Of a stretch of DNA of 64,000 nt, positions 1 through 9,302 are shown one piece after another. Position 1 is the stretch's first letter. Each line of letters begins with the position of its first letter. The notes beneath the pieces are model-generated. The model saw nothing but the letters and a program-made list of their open reading frames with translations, ran no database searches and was not told the origin of the DNA. The position numbers were made by a program, and so were the translations under genes. Origin of the DNA: Lapidilactobacillus wuchangensis (GTDB lineage: Bacteria > Bacillota > Bacilli > Lactobacillales > Lactobacillaceae); NCBI RefSeq assembly GCF_003946645.1, contig NZ_RHOU01000012.1, positions 1 through 64,000 of the forward strand. Reading direction: 5' to 3'.

Positions 1-449
1 TTAAATACAAGCCTTATTCTAACCGCTAAAGCGGCAAGAATAATTTCATGGCTGACGCCAATTGCGCCGCCACCACCTGATAAAACTAACTAAATTGATT
101 TCCACTGTTTGGCCGAACCAGATTGTGGTGACATAAAGTCGGTGTGACAAGCCCTATTGAGAATAGAGGTGTCGCACCCTTTTTTGCCACTGTTTAACTA
201 TTTTTACTGATTGAATTAAGTTAATGAATCCCACTAACACTGCCTTAAACTCTAATAAAGATGAAATACACCACCTCAACTCCAGACGGAATGGAGGGAT
301 CTTGGCGTCAGCCGCCAAATTATCGTTAGTGCTTTAGCACTTACGATAAGGCTTGTATTTGAGATTGTTGCGAAGCAATAAGCTCAAATCAATGCCGGCC
401 GCGTTCCACGCCAAGCAGCCCGCAATGCAGTCAGACTCAATTCTGTTTC
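1..449. repeat. Intergenic structured repeat, copy A (left core cut by window start)
   Basis: Positions 1-84 are the end of a type II core on the minus strand, truncated by the window edge. A terminator-like hairpin follows (arms 141-149 and 170-178, then a T run). A complete type I core lies on the plus strand at 280-449. In the type I core, CTTGGCGT (301-308) pairs with ACGCCAAG (408-415), 320-332 pairs with 337-349 around a TTTA loop, and 358-363 pairs with 383-388. The same layout recurs at 5.5, 14, 19, 33, 39 and 42 kb. Function is unknown. Confidence 0.85.
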
Positions 450-568
450 AAGGTCTGCCCAGGTTTTAATAGTTTTGAACTTTCTTTTCAAAAACTTGAT
501 GGCCATCAATTTATTAAAGTACCAATCTCGCTAAACTATAGTCATTAAATGAAACGAAAGGCCACGGG

Positions 569-2494
569 GTGACACACATGAAATTTCAAATGTATATCCA
601 GAAACACACCAAACAAATTACTTGGCTAACCGGCATTTTAATTGTTGCGGGGTTAGCACTACAATATTTAGCACATTGGCAATTAGGCGCAAATATTTTA
701 TTGGCGATTGCCAGCGTCATTGCGATTATTCCAATTGCCATTCACGCTTATCAGGCTTTGAAGGTTAAAGTTGTCAGCATTGAGTTGCTGGTCACCATTG
801 CCGTGATCGGCGCCTTCATTATTGGCGAATATAATGAATCAGCAATTGTGACGTTCTTGTTCTTATTTGGGAATTTCTTGGAACAGAAAACGTTGGACAA
901 GACCCGCGCTTCAATTAAAACGCTCACTGAAATGACGCCAACAACCGCTTTGGTTTTACAGGACGATGGTACCACGGAAACTGTTGATGTTGATGACGTG
1001 GAAAAAGGTGATCGCGTCTTGGTTAAAACTGGGGCCGCGATTCCTGTTGATGGAGTGGTCGTCGATGGCAGTGGTTACGCTGATGAGGCGGCCGTTACTG
1101 GTGAGTCACGGGCGGTTAAGAAAACAACTCATGACCAAGTTTTTTCGGGCACGATGTTAAGCGACGGTTATTTACAAGTTGAAGCAACTAAAGTCGGTGA
1201 CGACACCACTTTTGCCAAAATTATTGAGCTCGTTGAAGACGCTCAAGATACCAAGTCGCATGCCGAAAAATTCATTGATCGTTTCGCGAAATACTACACG
1301 CCAGCGGTGCTCTTGATTGCTTTGGCAGTCTTCATCATTAGTCGTGATTTCAAATTAGCGATTACTGTACTGGTGCTTGGTTGCCCTGGTGCTTTGGTGA
1401 TTGGCGCGCCAGTTTCTAACGTTGCCGGGATTGGCAATGGTGCTAAGCGCGGCATTCTCATCAAGGGTGGCGAGGCGATGGATACTTTCGCCCATGTTGA
1501 TACGTTTGTTTTCGATAAAACCGGCACTTTAACGCAAGGCAAAACGGCTGTTTCCGAGATCAAAAATTACGCCACAGATCCTCAACAAGTGTTGGCGTTG
1601 ACGGCGCGAATGGAAACATTATCAGATCATCCTTTAGGACGGGCCGTGTTAGCTTACGCCGACCAACAAAATGTGGACTACCAATCATTGGCGGTCAGCG
1701 ATAATCAGACTTTGAAAGGCCAAGGCTTAGTTGCCCAGATCAATGGCCAACAAGTCTTGGTGGGCAATCAGAAATTGATGACCACTTATGATTTAAGCCT
1801 ATCAGCAGCGCAACAAGCTGATTTACAAGCATTACAAGCTACTGGCAGCTCGACAATGATCGTGGCTGTGGCTGGTCAAATTGCGGCGTTGGTGGGCGTT
1901 GCTGACCAAATTCGGCCTGAAGTTAAGGCGCAATTAGCTAAGTTAAAAGCGGCCGGTGCCAAGCATTTAGTCATGTTGACTGGTGATAATCAAGTGACGG
2001 CTGATTACGTCGCCCAAGAATTAGGTATCGATGAAGTTCACGCTGAATTATTACCTGATCAAAAAGTTGAATTTGTTAAACAGTTCCAAGCTAATGGTCA
2101 GAAGGTGGCCTTCGTCGGTGATGGCATTAACGACAGTCCTTCGCTAGCAACGGCGGATATTGGGATTGCCATGGGTAGCGGAACTGATGTGGCGATTGAA
2201 ACGTCCGATGTGGTTTTAATGCAATCTAATTTCACTTCGTTGGTGCACGCTTATCGCCTAGCTAAGAAGACGGTTTTGAATACCAAAGAAAATGTGGTCA
2301 TTGCCATTGCTGTGGTCGCCTTCCTGTTACTTGGTTTAGTCGCTGGTTTCATTTACATGGCCAGTGGGATGTTTGTCCATGAAGCCAGCATTTTAGTTGT
2401 GATTTTCAATGCTATGCGGCTGATTCAATTCGGTGGTTCACCGGCCAAAAGTAATCCTGATGCGCAACAACAAACGGCGGCTCAAATAAATTAA
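569..2494 (+). CDS. P1B-type heavy-metal transporting ATPase with CPG membrane motif
   Basis: Membrane pump that uses ATP to move a transition-metal ion. The 641-residue protein has paired N-terminal membrane helices, an actuator domain with TGES, the phosphorylation motif DKTGT (Asp about 316), an HP motif (SDHPLG) and GDGIND in the hinge. There is no N-terminal metal-binding domain. The metal-binding motif in the sixth helix reads CPG (Cys about 272) instead of the usual CPC or SPC, so the metal cannot be inferred from the motif. The start is GTG 569 (AAAGG at 557-561, spacing 7); ATG 578 is an alternative. A separate CxxC chaperone gene and a Dps-like gene follow on the same strand, which suggests a metal homeostasis group. 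Copper, iron or another soft metal are all possible. Confidence 0.9.
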   Translation: MTHMKFQMYIQKHTKQITWLTGILIVAGLALQYLAHWQLGANILLAIASVIAIIPIAIHAYQALKVKVVSIELLVTIAVIGAFIIGEYNESAIVTFLFLFGNFLEQKTLDKTRASIKTLTEMTPTTALVLQDDGTTETVDVDDVEKGDRVLVKTGAAIPVDGVVVDGSGYADEAAVTGESRAVKKTTHDQVFSGTMLSDGYLQVEATKVGDDTTFAKIIELVEDAQDTKSHAEKFIDRFAKYYTPAVLLIALAVFIISRDFKLAITVLVLGCPGALVIGAPVSNVAGIGNGAKRGILIKGGEAMDTFAHVDTFVFDKTGTLTQGKTAVSEIKNYATDPQQVLALTARMETLSDHPLGRAVLAYADQQNVDYQSLAVSDNQTLKGQGLVAQINGQQVLVGNQKLMTTYDLSLSAAQQADLQALQATGSSTMIVAVAGQIAALVGVADQIRPEVKAQLAKLKAAGAKHLVMLTGDNQVTADYVAQELGIDEVHAELLPDQKVEFVKQFQANGQKVAFVGDGINDSPSLATADIGIAMGSGTDVAIETSDVVLMQSNFTSLVHAYRLAKKTVLNTKENVVIAIAVVAFLLLGLVAGFIYMASGMFVHEASILVVIFNAMRLIQFGGSPAKSNPDAQQQTAAQIN

Positions 2495-2506
2495 TTAAAA
2501 AAGTTA

Positions 2507-2533
2507 GCTAAACTTGACCACGGTCAATTTTTT
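2507..2533 (+). terminator. Probable terminator after the P-type ATPase gene
   Basis: TTGACC at 2514-2519 pairs with GGTCAA at 2522-2527, followed by six T. An outer pair GCTAAA/TTTAGC surrounds it. The loop is tight, so strength is uncertain. Confidence 0.5.
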
Positions 2534-2587
2534 AGCAGCTAGTTGCTCGTATACTAAATTTATCAGATATGAAAGGGAGTTACGTTT

Positions 2588-2818
2588 ATGAATAAGAAAG
2601 TTATTTTACAACTGGATGCCTTAACTTGCCCCTCTTGCTTGACTAAAATCGAAGGTGCCCTTAAAGCACAACCAGGCGTCGGCGCCATTAAAGTCTTGTT
2701 TAACGCTGGCAAAGTGAAAGCTGAAATTGATGATTCTCAGACAAATGCTGATGCTTTAAGCGATGTGGTCACCAAATTAGGTTATGAAGTTCAAGGCGTC
2801 AAAGTAAAAGATCTTTAA
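2588..2818 (+). CDS. Small heavy-metal-associated (HMA) domain protein, CopZ-like
   Basis: A 76-residue cytosolic protein consisting of one HMA fold. The metal-binding motif is LTCPSCLTKIEGAL near the N-terminus, with the CxxC cysteines as likely ligands. Its length fits free-standing metallochaperones such as CopZ. It has its own Shine-Dalgarno (GAAAGGGAG, 2570s) and lies 93 bp after the ATPase gene, which itself lacks an HMA domain. The natural inference is that this protein hands metal to, or regulates, that pump. Which metal is not shown by the sequence. Confidence 0.88.
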   Translation: MNKKVILQLDALTCPSCLTKIEGALKAQPGVGAIKVLFNAGKVKAEIDDSQTNADALSDVVTKLGYEVQGVKVKDL

Positions 2819-2918
2819 TTAAACCAGTTGTTTTTCAAGAATAAATTGTCAATCCACAATAAATACGCAAAATTATCCCAGTAATTTTAAATAAATTCAA
2901 TTCCAAGGAGGAATTATT

Positions 2919-3476
2919 ATGAACTTTAATCCCGAAATCGATGCTAAATACCAAGCCGAATTAGAACAGGCTGATCTTGATCACCACAAGCCAACTGCCG
3001 GTGCGATGACTGGTCATATCGTTGCCAATCTTTGGTACTTCGACGTGAAGTTGCACCAAGCTCTTTGGTTCGTCAAAGGTGCCTCAGCGTTGCAATTACA
3101 GGATTTTTATGAAACTTTGATTCAAGAAAATCGGCAGCAGTTAGACGATCTTGGCGCCATTTTGTTAGATGAAAACGAATTGCCACCAGCAACAGTGGCT
3201 GAATATACGAAATACACCAAAATGACTGAAGATGCGCGCCTGAAGTATGTAGACGCTGCTGATTTGGTTAATGAAACAGCTCATGATTACACCACAGCAA
3301 ATATGTTTATTGATCGGGCTATTATTTTAGCCCAACGCGAGAATCGTCCGGCATTGGCAAGCTTCTTGATCAACTTGCGTGGTAACAATAATCGTCGCAC
3401 GCGCCAGTTACAAGCGTTGCTTGGCAAAACAGCTTGGGAAGATTTAGTCGAAGTTGATGAAGATGACGAAGATTAA
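2919..3476 (+). CDS. Dps/ferritin-like protein
   Basis: A 185-residue all-helical protein resembling the Dps (DNA protection in starvation, ferritin-like) family. The N-terminal helix carries LWYFDVKLHQALWFVKG, comparable to the first helix of Dps, and the C-terminus is very acidic (EVDEDDED). The second His of the classical Dps ferroxidase site seems to be replaced (LQDFYETL where Dps usually has LH..F), so iron oxidation may be altered or lost. A strong AAGGAGG precedes the ATG. Its position after a metal ATPase and an HMA protein supports a role in metal storage or protection. The family call is by pattern and moderately certain. Confidence 0.75.
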   Translation: MNFNPEIDAKYQAELEQADLDHHKPTAGAMTGHIVANLWYFDVKLHQALWFVKGASALQLQDFYETLIQENRQQLDDLGAILLDENELPPATVAEYTKYTKMTEDARLKYVDAADLVNETAHDYTTANMFIDRAIILAQRENRPALASFLINLRGNNNRRTRQLQALLGKTAWEDLVEVDEDDED

Positions 3477-4180
3477 ACCAAGCCACCACTAATTAGTCGA
3501 AACGCGGCGTAGTTGTGCGGGCGTGATAATTCGTGAATTCTAATTTTCATTTTTAACCCTATGCTTATTCGGCGATTGCCCAATTGCGACGAGCAGATTT
3601 ACGATTAGCACCAAGTACGCCGCTAATAATTTTGAAATTCAATCACTGATGTTTTAATTGTTGCGCGCATGATTTAAACCTTCGCCAAGATGGCAGCCAG
3701 TTGTTGCAACTAAATGATTATTCCCCCGTAGTGATTTAGTGAGTGGCAACGAAAGCCCAAATTAAAGCGAATGTTAGTAGCACTTCATCTTTTCGTCACA
3801 ATTAAATCTTTGTAAGGCCATTTTTAGATCATCAGTTTTTCATAGGCAGCGGTTATAGTTATCAATATAGAAAGTTACTTATTGCAAGCTAGTTAGTGCA
3901 AGTCACTAAGCTTTCTAACCCAAAATCCTAAAACCCAAATTGCTAATTTTCTTCATTTTACTCCTCCCCTTTAAAATGAAACGAAACCCACTTCCTGCCC
4001 AGAAGTGGGTTTTTGTTTTGGCGTGGAAATTGAACTTTCCTCATGTTGAGGAAACAATCAGTCAGTGCTTATGGCTAGTTTGCCAACTAAAATATAAAAA
4101 AATCTTGTATATTGGGTTGCTTTTCCTGGGTGGTTCGCGATACGCTATAAACAGCAGTTTTTTAAGGAGAGTCGGACGTT
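3477..4180. other. Long intergenic region without a recognisable gene
   Basis: About 700 bp. I see a terminator at 3984-4019 and a perfect 8-bp inverted repeat TTTCCTCA/TGAGGAAA at 4036-4054, upstream of the MFS gene, which could be an operator. A 102-codon open frame from 3940 has no protein-like features and overlaps the MFS gene in another frame. I consider it non-coding. Confidence 0.6.
3984..4019 (+). terminator. Rho-independent terminator
   Basis: AAACCCACTTC (3984-3994) pairs with GAAGTGGGTTT (4002-4012), followed by a T-rich tract. Confidence 0.8.
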
Positions 4181-5368
4181 TTGCGGAAGGATCCAATTCA
4201 GTTAAAGTGGTTATTTTTAGGGTCGTTGATTACCAATACTGGGATTAGTTTTATTTGGCCATTGACCACAATTTATATGCATGAGTATTTGCACGAAACA
4301 CTAACTGTGGCTGGTTTAGTTTTATTGATCAACTCGGTGGCCACAATTATTGGGAATTATTTAGGCGGTTGGTTGTTTGATCATTGGAAACCCTATGAGA
4401 CGATTGTTGCTGGGATCGTGATTGCCACTGCTTCAGCTGGGGCTTTGATTTTTTGGCATGGCTGGCCAATTTACGCGATTTTACTAGTTATCCTTGGGCT
4501 GGGTAATGGGATTGTCGTCACTTGTATTAATTCGATTGCCACGTTAGTTCGGAGTAAACAGCCGAGCTACGTTTTTAATGTGCTGTATTTTACCAGCAAC
4601 TTGGGCTTGGTCTTTGGTTCCTTAGTGGTCGGTTTTATTTTGCCACTGGGTATTCAGTACGTTTTCTTAACGGCGTTTATTTTGTTTGTGCTGTTCTTAG
4701 CTGTGGCGTTATTGACGTTCCGCAATTTGAATCAAGCCAAACAAGCCATTCGGCGCAGCAAGGTCACCGACACTGGCGACGGTCGCACTCGAGAAAAATT
4801 ACCGATTTATTTGTTATTATTGATGTTGTTTGTGGCTTGGATTGGCTACGAACAGTGGCAAAGCAACATTTCAGCTTACATGCTGCATTTGGGGATGACG
4901 GTCCGTTCTTATAGTTTCTTATGGACTGTCAACGCCGTTTTGATTGTGACATTACAGCCGTTACTGACTCACTTCGATGATTATTTGCTAAAACATTTGC
5001 GCGGTCGTTTATACACTGGTTTCTTTATGTTTACTGGTTCGTTCGCAATTTTGCTGACGGCGAAGCATTATGCTTTCTTTATTTTGGCCATGGCTGTTTT
5101 AACAGTCGGTGAAGTCATCGCCTTTCCAGCCGTTTCGACATTCGTCAACGAACGCGCTTCTTACCAAGAAAAAGGTAAGTACCAAGGTTTGGTAACAATG
5201 GCCGCTTCGGCAGGCCGAGCAGTGGGGCCGTTAATCGGCGCTTTGATTATTGAGTCGATGTCTTACACCGTACTCTTTATTTTCTGTGCCGCCATCGTGA
5301 TTCTGGCAACATTGGCCTTCATTCTTATCGGCCGTGGCAAGCGCCAGTCCTCAATTAATGAAAAGTAA
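4181..5368 (+). CDS. MFS transporter (drug-efflux type)
   Basis: A 395-residue integral membrane protein with about 12 hydrophobic segments in the two-bundle arrangement of the major facilitator superfamily. The loop after helix 2 (GNYLGGWLFDHWKPYE) matches the MFS motif-A region, and a charged central loop (about residues 185-210) separates the halves. It resembles multidrug or sugar-efflux exporters, but the substrate cannot be told. The start is TTG 4181, chosen because AAGGAGA at 4164-4170 is correctly spaced and no ATG fits. The gene is monocistronic, with a terminator directly behind. The inverted repeat at 4036-4054 may control it. Confidence 0.88.
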   Translation: MRKDPIQLKWLFLGSLITNTGISFIWPLTTIYMHEYLHETLTVAGLVLLINSVATIIGNYLGGWLFDHWKPYETIVAGIVIATASAGALIFWHGWPIYAILLVILGLGNGIVVTCINSIATLVRSKQPSYVFNVLYFTSNLGLVFGSLVVGFILPLGIQYVFLTAFILFVLFLAVALLTFRNLNQAKQAIRRSKVTDTGDGRTREKLPIYLLLLMLFVAWIGYEQWQSNISAYMLHLGMTVRSYSFLWTVNAVLIVTLQPLLTHFDDYLLKHLRGRLYTGFFMFTGSFAILLTAKHYAFFILAMAVLTVGEVIAFPAVSTFVNERASYQEKGKYQGLVTMAASAGRAVGPLIGALIIESMSYTVLFIFCAAIVILATLAFILIGRGKRQSSINEK

Positions 5369-5388
5369 TTTAAATCAATTAGCATTTT

Positions 5389-5417
5389 AAAACCGTCAAT
5401 TAATTGACGGTTTTTTT
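5389..5417 (+). terminator. Rho-independent terminator of the MFS gene
   Basis: AACCGTCAATT pairs with AATTGACGGTT, followed by a T7 tract. Confidence 0.92.
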
Positions 5418-5465
5418 GTTGCTTCAAAATTGCGGTTGATTAAAGGTGAACTGGTTTTGGGCAGA

Positions 5466-6085
5466 TTAGCGAACAACTCCGTTGCGGCCGGCGGGTTGTG
5501 GAACGCTGCCGGGATTGATTTAAGCTTATTGCGTTGCAACAATCTCAAATACAACCCTTATCCTAAGCGCTAAAGCGCCAAGGATAATTTGGCGGCTGAC
5601 AACCCGGCGGCCTCCACTGCGTTTTGAGTTAATCTTAGCCACTTTAAAATTTAGCTGATATCAAGGCAATACTAGCAAAGTTAGATGCCAATGGCTCAGC
5701 AATCACCTAATTAAATTAATACAAATGAGCACCACTATTTGGCCGAACCAGATTGTGGTGTTACAAAATCGGTGTGATAATCTCTATTGAAAAGCAGAGT
5801 TGTCACATCGACTTTTTTGTTACTGTTCAACAATTACTACTGCTTGAATTGAGGTAATAAATCCCACTAACACTGCCTTAACTACTTCCAAAGATGAAAT
5901 ACACTAACTCAACTTCAGACGAAATGGAGGGATCTTGGCGTCAGCCGCCAAATTATTGTTGGTGCTTTAGCACTTACAATAAGACCTGTATTGAAGACTT
6001 TTGAAAAAAGGCTTCAATCAGTGTCGGCCGCGTTCCACGCCAAGCAGCCCGCAATGCAGTCAGACGCCATTCTGTTTATACACCT
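5466..6085. repeat. Intergenic structured repeat, copy B (complete divergent pair)
   Basis: The left core (about 5468-5625) is on the minus strand. Its closing helix is GGGTTGT (5493-5499) with ACAACCC (5599-5605). The central hairpin lies at 5769-5818 with a T tract. The right type I core (5910-6085) is on the plus strand, with CTTGGCGT (5934-5941) pairing ACGCCAAG (6037-6044). Compared with copy A the inner stems carry compensatory changes, for example TTGAAG/CTTCAA in place of TTTGAG/CTCAAA. The short reading frames inside are not genes. Confidence 0.88.
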
Positions 6086-6231
6086 TCATCAAGTTTTAAT
6101 AGTTTTAAACATTCATCCGTAATTAACTTACCTAAAAGACAACAATTAGGACAAATAAATCACTTCAAACGAATAAAACCTGACTAGTCATGGTACACTG
6201 AGAACAATTATTGGCTTGGGGATGATTTTTG

Positions 6232-7089
6232 ATGCAAAAAAAATTAAAAGAACGATTAGATGTGTTTAGTGATGCGGTCATTGCGATTTTGATCACGGTG
6301 ATGGTGTTAGAGTTGCCGATTTCAATGCGCCATGGCACGGTTTTGTATTTACAATTATTTAAATCGATTGGGATTTACTCCGTTAGTTTTTGTTTCATTG
6401 CTAATTTATGGTATCAACACGCAATTGCTTTTAACGAGGCTGAGAAAGTACCTAATTCAATCGTTGTGTTGGATTTGGTCTTCCTATTTTTCCTATCGTT
6501 GATTCCAACTTTTACTCGCCTGATGACTTCGGCGACTACTAACTATAACGTCATGCTTTATAGTGGCTTGTGTTTAATTATCTCGATGATTTTCCGGACG
6601 ATGACGCGCTGGATCATTCATGATAAATACACCGAGAAGAGCGATATGCAGGTGATTTACAATGTTATTTATGGATCGGGTGTTTGGGATTCAGGCGTCC
6701 TTTATTTGGTGTTGATTCCGGTTGGTTATTTCTGGCCCCATGTGGTGCTGGTCCTTCTAATCGTATTATCGGTTCAATCTTTCATCAAACATGGCCAAGA
6801 ACATACTGATTTCAGTGAATTGGAGAAAATGGCCACCACTGAAAAACACGGATTTGCTAGTCTTTCCGCAGAACAACAGCGTGATTTCTACCGGTTAGTT
6901 CACGAATATTTTCGGCAAGCACGTTGGGGCCGTCATGATCAACAAAAGCAAACGGCCGCTTGGAACTACTTTGCTAAGTCGGCACAGGATAAATTTGGGG
7001 TTTCTGATGAGACTTTGCGTCATTGGCTCCAGAGTTCCCGAGAAATTCGGGGCCAACGCGGCTATGGTCAATCCGCCGATCAGCGATGA
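6232..7089 (+). CDS. TMEM175-family (DUF1211) potassium-channel-like membrane protein
   Basis: Membrane protein of 285 residues. Near the N-terminus it has RLDVFSDAVIAILITVMVLE, containing the FSD motif that marks bacterial TMEM175 channels and forms part of the pore-lining first helix. About six hydrophobic segments fill the first 190 residues. The last 90 residues are a soluble, helical, charged extension not usual in short family members. ATG 6232 follows GGGGATG; a TTG codon directly before it is less likely to be the start. The family is known for K+-permeable channels. Selectivity here is inference. A strong terminator follows, so the gene stands alone. Confidence 0.85.
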   Translation: MQKKLKERLDVFSDAVIAILITVMVLELPISMRHGTVLYLQLFKSIGIYSVSFCFIANLWYQHAIAFNEAEKVPNSIVVLDLVFLFFLSLIPTFTRLMTSATTNYNVMLYSGLCLIISMIFRTMTRWIIHDKYTEKSDMQVIYNVIYGSGVWDSGVLYLVLIPVGYFWPHVVLVLLIVLSVQSFIKHGQEHTDFSELEKMATTEKHGFASLSAEQQRDFYRLVHEYFRQARWGRHDQQKQTAAWNYFAKSAQDKFGVSDETLRHWLQSSREIRGQRGYGQSADQR

Positions 7090-7146
7090 ATTAGTCGCAA
7101 TTATTTTTGAATCTCAAGATTAGTCATATAAAAAATGCTGATTAGC

Positions 7147-7182
7147 AAGCCGATCATTCTTAATGAAAGATCGGCTTTTTTT
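7147..7182 (+). terminator. Rho-independent terminator of the TMEM175-like gene
   Basis: AAGCCGATC pairs with GATCGGCTT, then a T7 tract. Confidence 0.92.
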
Positions 7183-7952
7183 GTGGTTACTTGAATGGAT
7201 CAGTCAAATTATCAATGGCCGCAGTTAATGATGGGGTTAGTTTTTAGCGTCAATCGTCATTATTTTCGGATACGTGATGATTAGGGCGACCCAAGTAAGC
7301 AAATAATTAACAGTCAGTTCGATTAGTTTTGCGTTTGCTTAATGAATGACCGGTTAATTGAGCGACTAGCTGCAAAGCCAATCAAAACGGCGTTAGTAGA
7401 TAACTTGTAAGCGATTAAATTGTTCAATTGCTAACGGTTGAACGAACTTTTTGTTAGTAAAAACCTGCTATATCAACATCGCTGAAAAAAATAAGTGCTT
7501 ATTGTTGGCGTCGTAACTAGACATATGCTATTCTATTTTTGTTGATAGGGGTTACATTTTGTCACTGAGCCTATTTAGTTGAACCGTTGATCAAAAAATG
7601 ATCAGTGATCTTAGAGCCCATTATTTTATTGATGTCATTTGTCGCTGGTGGATAACACCTAGTCAATCTTATTGGTTAGTGCTAACAGTTTCTGGGGGGA
7701 AGCTGGTGGCCTTATTATTGATATTACACAGGAACGTTAATCGGTTAGTTGGGTAGTCGCCTTTTTGTACGTGGAAAACGCGGAGACAGCGCCGATAATT
7801 TTTTTACCAAGAATCCTGATTAATCAAATTTTAAAACCTGTCTATTCAGAGCTAAAGGCGGGTAATCATCAGGTTAGTTAAAGCAAATGGTAATGACTTC
7901 TTGTGTCGATGGTTAAGCAAGATGCTGCGGTAGGCCGTAGCAGGGGGGAATC
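7183..7952. other. 770-bp gene-free region upstream of treR
   Basis: No credible coding frame on either strand. It contains an inverted repeat GTTCAATTG...GGTTGAAC near 7422-7443. Just before the treR Shine-Dalgarno there is a small hairpin GCTGCGG/CCGTAGC (7924-7941). The treR promoter must lie here, but I do not see a clear consensus promoter, TreR operator or CRE box. Confidence 0.5.
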
Positions 7953-8657
7953 ATGAAAAAATATTTACGGATTTACAACGACTTGTTGACTGATATTAAG
8001 TCGAAGAAGTTGCAAGAGGGAGATTTGCTACCAAGCGATCAGAAATTAGTCATGCGTTACGCTGTTTCTCGGGAAACGGTTCGTAAGGCGGTGCGCTTGC
8101 TATCAAATGAAGGTTATATTCAAACCATTCGTGGCAAGGGAAGTTTGATTTTGAATACGGAACGGCTTAACTTCCCAATTTCTTCAATTGAAAGTTACCG
8201 TGAAGTGGCTGAAGCTAATGGTTTGGACGCCGAAAATAATCTGATTGCGATTCAAGACCATGTGGTTGTACCAGAAAAATTATTATACGGTTCGCCAGGA
8301 ATTCACGCGCAAATGATTTTACGCAAACGCGTGATTGACGATGTGCCGGTCACCTTGGATTATGATTATGTCAATGAACAGGTGATACCTGAAGTGCCAG
8401 CAGTCGCGGCGCAATATTCTTTATTCAGTTATTTCGAGCAGAACCTCAATCTGAAAATTGATTATGCCGTGAAGCACATTACGATCGAACCAGCCGGCGA
8501 TGATGATTGCACCTACTTAGGTATTAATCAAAGTGTACCAATGGTAGTGGTGCGCAGTGAGACGCATTTGGCTGATAATCGGATTCTTGGCTACACCGAA
8601 TCACGGCATCGCGCTGATAAGTTCAGTAGTGTTGAGTTTGCGCGGCGGCCACAATAA
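7953..8657 (+). CDS. TreR-type GntR-family transcriptional repressor
   Basis: DNA-binding regulator of 234 residues. The N-terminal GntR winged helix (residues 1-70) contains LLPSDQKLVMRYAVSRETVR and a wing ending in TIRGKGSLI. The C-terminal UTRA-type ligand-binding domain follows. The protein resembles TreR, which responds to trehalose 6-phosphate. The start is supported by a very strong AGGGGGGA. It heads a same-strand cluster with PTS EIIA, EIIBC and a GH65 enzyme, so control of that cluster and of itself is the likely role. The effector is inferred from family and neighbours. Confidence 0.88.
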   Translation: MKKYLRIYNDLLTDIKSKKLQEGDLLPSDQKLVMRYAVSRETVRKAVRLLSNEGYIQTIRGKGSLILNTERLNFPISSIESYREVAEANGLDAENNLIAIQDHVVVPEKLLYGSPGIHAQMILRKRVIDDVPVTLDYDYVNEQVIPEVPAVAAQYSLFSYFEQNLNLKIDYAVKHITIEPAGDDDCTYLGINQSVPMVVVRSETHLADNRILGYTESRHRADKFSSVEFARRPQ

Positions 8658-8701
8658 TCATTTTTAATCAGGAATAAATTCGTTAACAGCAGGAATTATT
8701 T

Positions 8702-8740
8702 TCGTAAGTTAGTTGTGATTGACTGGCAACGAACTTACGA
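8702..8740 (+). promoter_or_regulatory. Intercistronic hairpin between treR and the EIIA gene
   Basis: TCGTAAGTTAGTTG pairs with CAACGAACTTACGA with one mismatch. No T run follows, so it is not a classical terminator. It could set a processing point, differential expression, or an operator for TreR. Confidence 0.55.
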
Positions 8741-8798
8741 CGCTATTATTAAGCAAATCGATTGAACGTCGATGGCATTCATTCGGGGAGGAATGACA

Positions 8799-9281
8799 AT
8801 GTTTCATTTTAAAAAGCACGAACACACGGACAATATTTGCGCACCAGTGGCTGGCACTGTGATTGACTTGAGTAAAGTCTCTGATCCAGTCTTTGCTCAA
8901 AAAATGATGGGTGATGGCTTCGCGATTACGCCAGATACGCATAATGACCAAGTTGTCGCACCAATTGATGGGGTGATCACGGTTGCTCAGGGACATGCGC
9001 TGGGAATTCGTCGCGATGACGGTTTGGAATTCTTGGTCCATGTGGGCATTGATACCGTTAATTTGAAAGGGGCGCCCTTTGCTGTTCGTTTCAAGCAAGG
9101 CAAACGGGTTCACGCTGGGGAAAGTTTAGTGACGGTTGACTGGCAAATGATCAGTGATAATAACTTGGATGATACAGTGATGATTCTGATCACCAATTCG
9201 AAGACTGATCTAGCTAAATTAACGATTAACTATGGTGAGATTGCTCAAGGCGCTGTTGTCGGGAGTGCAACAGCGAAATAA
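8799..9281 (+). CDS. PTS EIIA component, glucose-family (trehalose system)
   Basis: A 160-residue free-standing EIIA of the glucose superfamily. It passes phosphate from HPr to the EIIB domain. The phosphorylated His is about residue 81 in FLVHVGIDT, with the second conserved His near residue 66 (QGHALG). ATG 8799 was chosen because GGGGAGG (8785-8791) lies 7 bp upstream; longer frames start inside the ribosome-binding site. The partner EIIBC gene, 21 bp downstream, has no EIIA domain of its own, so this protein probably completes that permease. Confidence 0.9.
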   Translation: MFHFKKHEHTDNICAPVAGTVIDLSKVSDPVFAQKMMGDGFAITPDTHNDQVVAPIDGVITVAQGHALGIRRDDGLEFLVHVGIDTVNLKGAPFAVRFKQGKRVHAGESLVTVDWQMISDNNLDDTVMILITNSKTDLAKLTINYGEIAQGAVVGSATAK

Positions 9282-9302
9282 AACGAGGGGGAGCGGATTA
9301 TT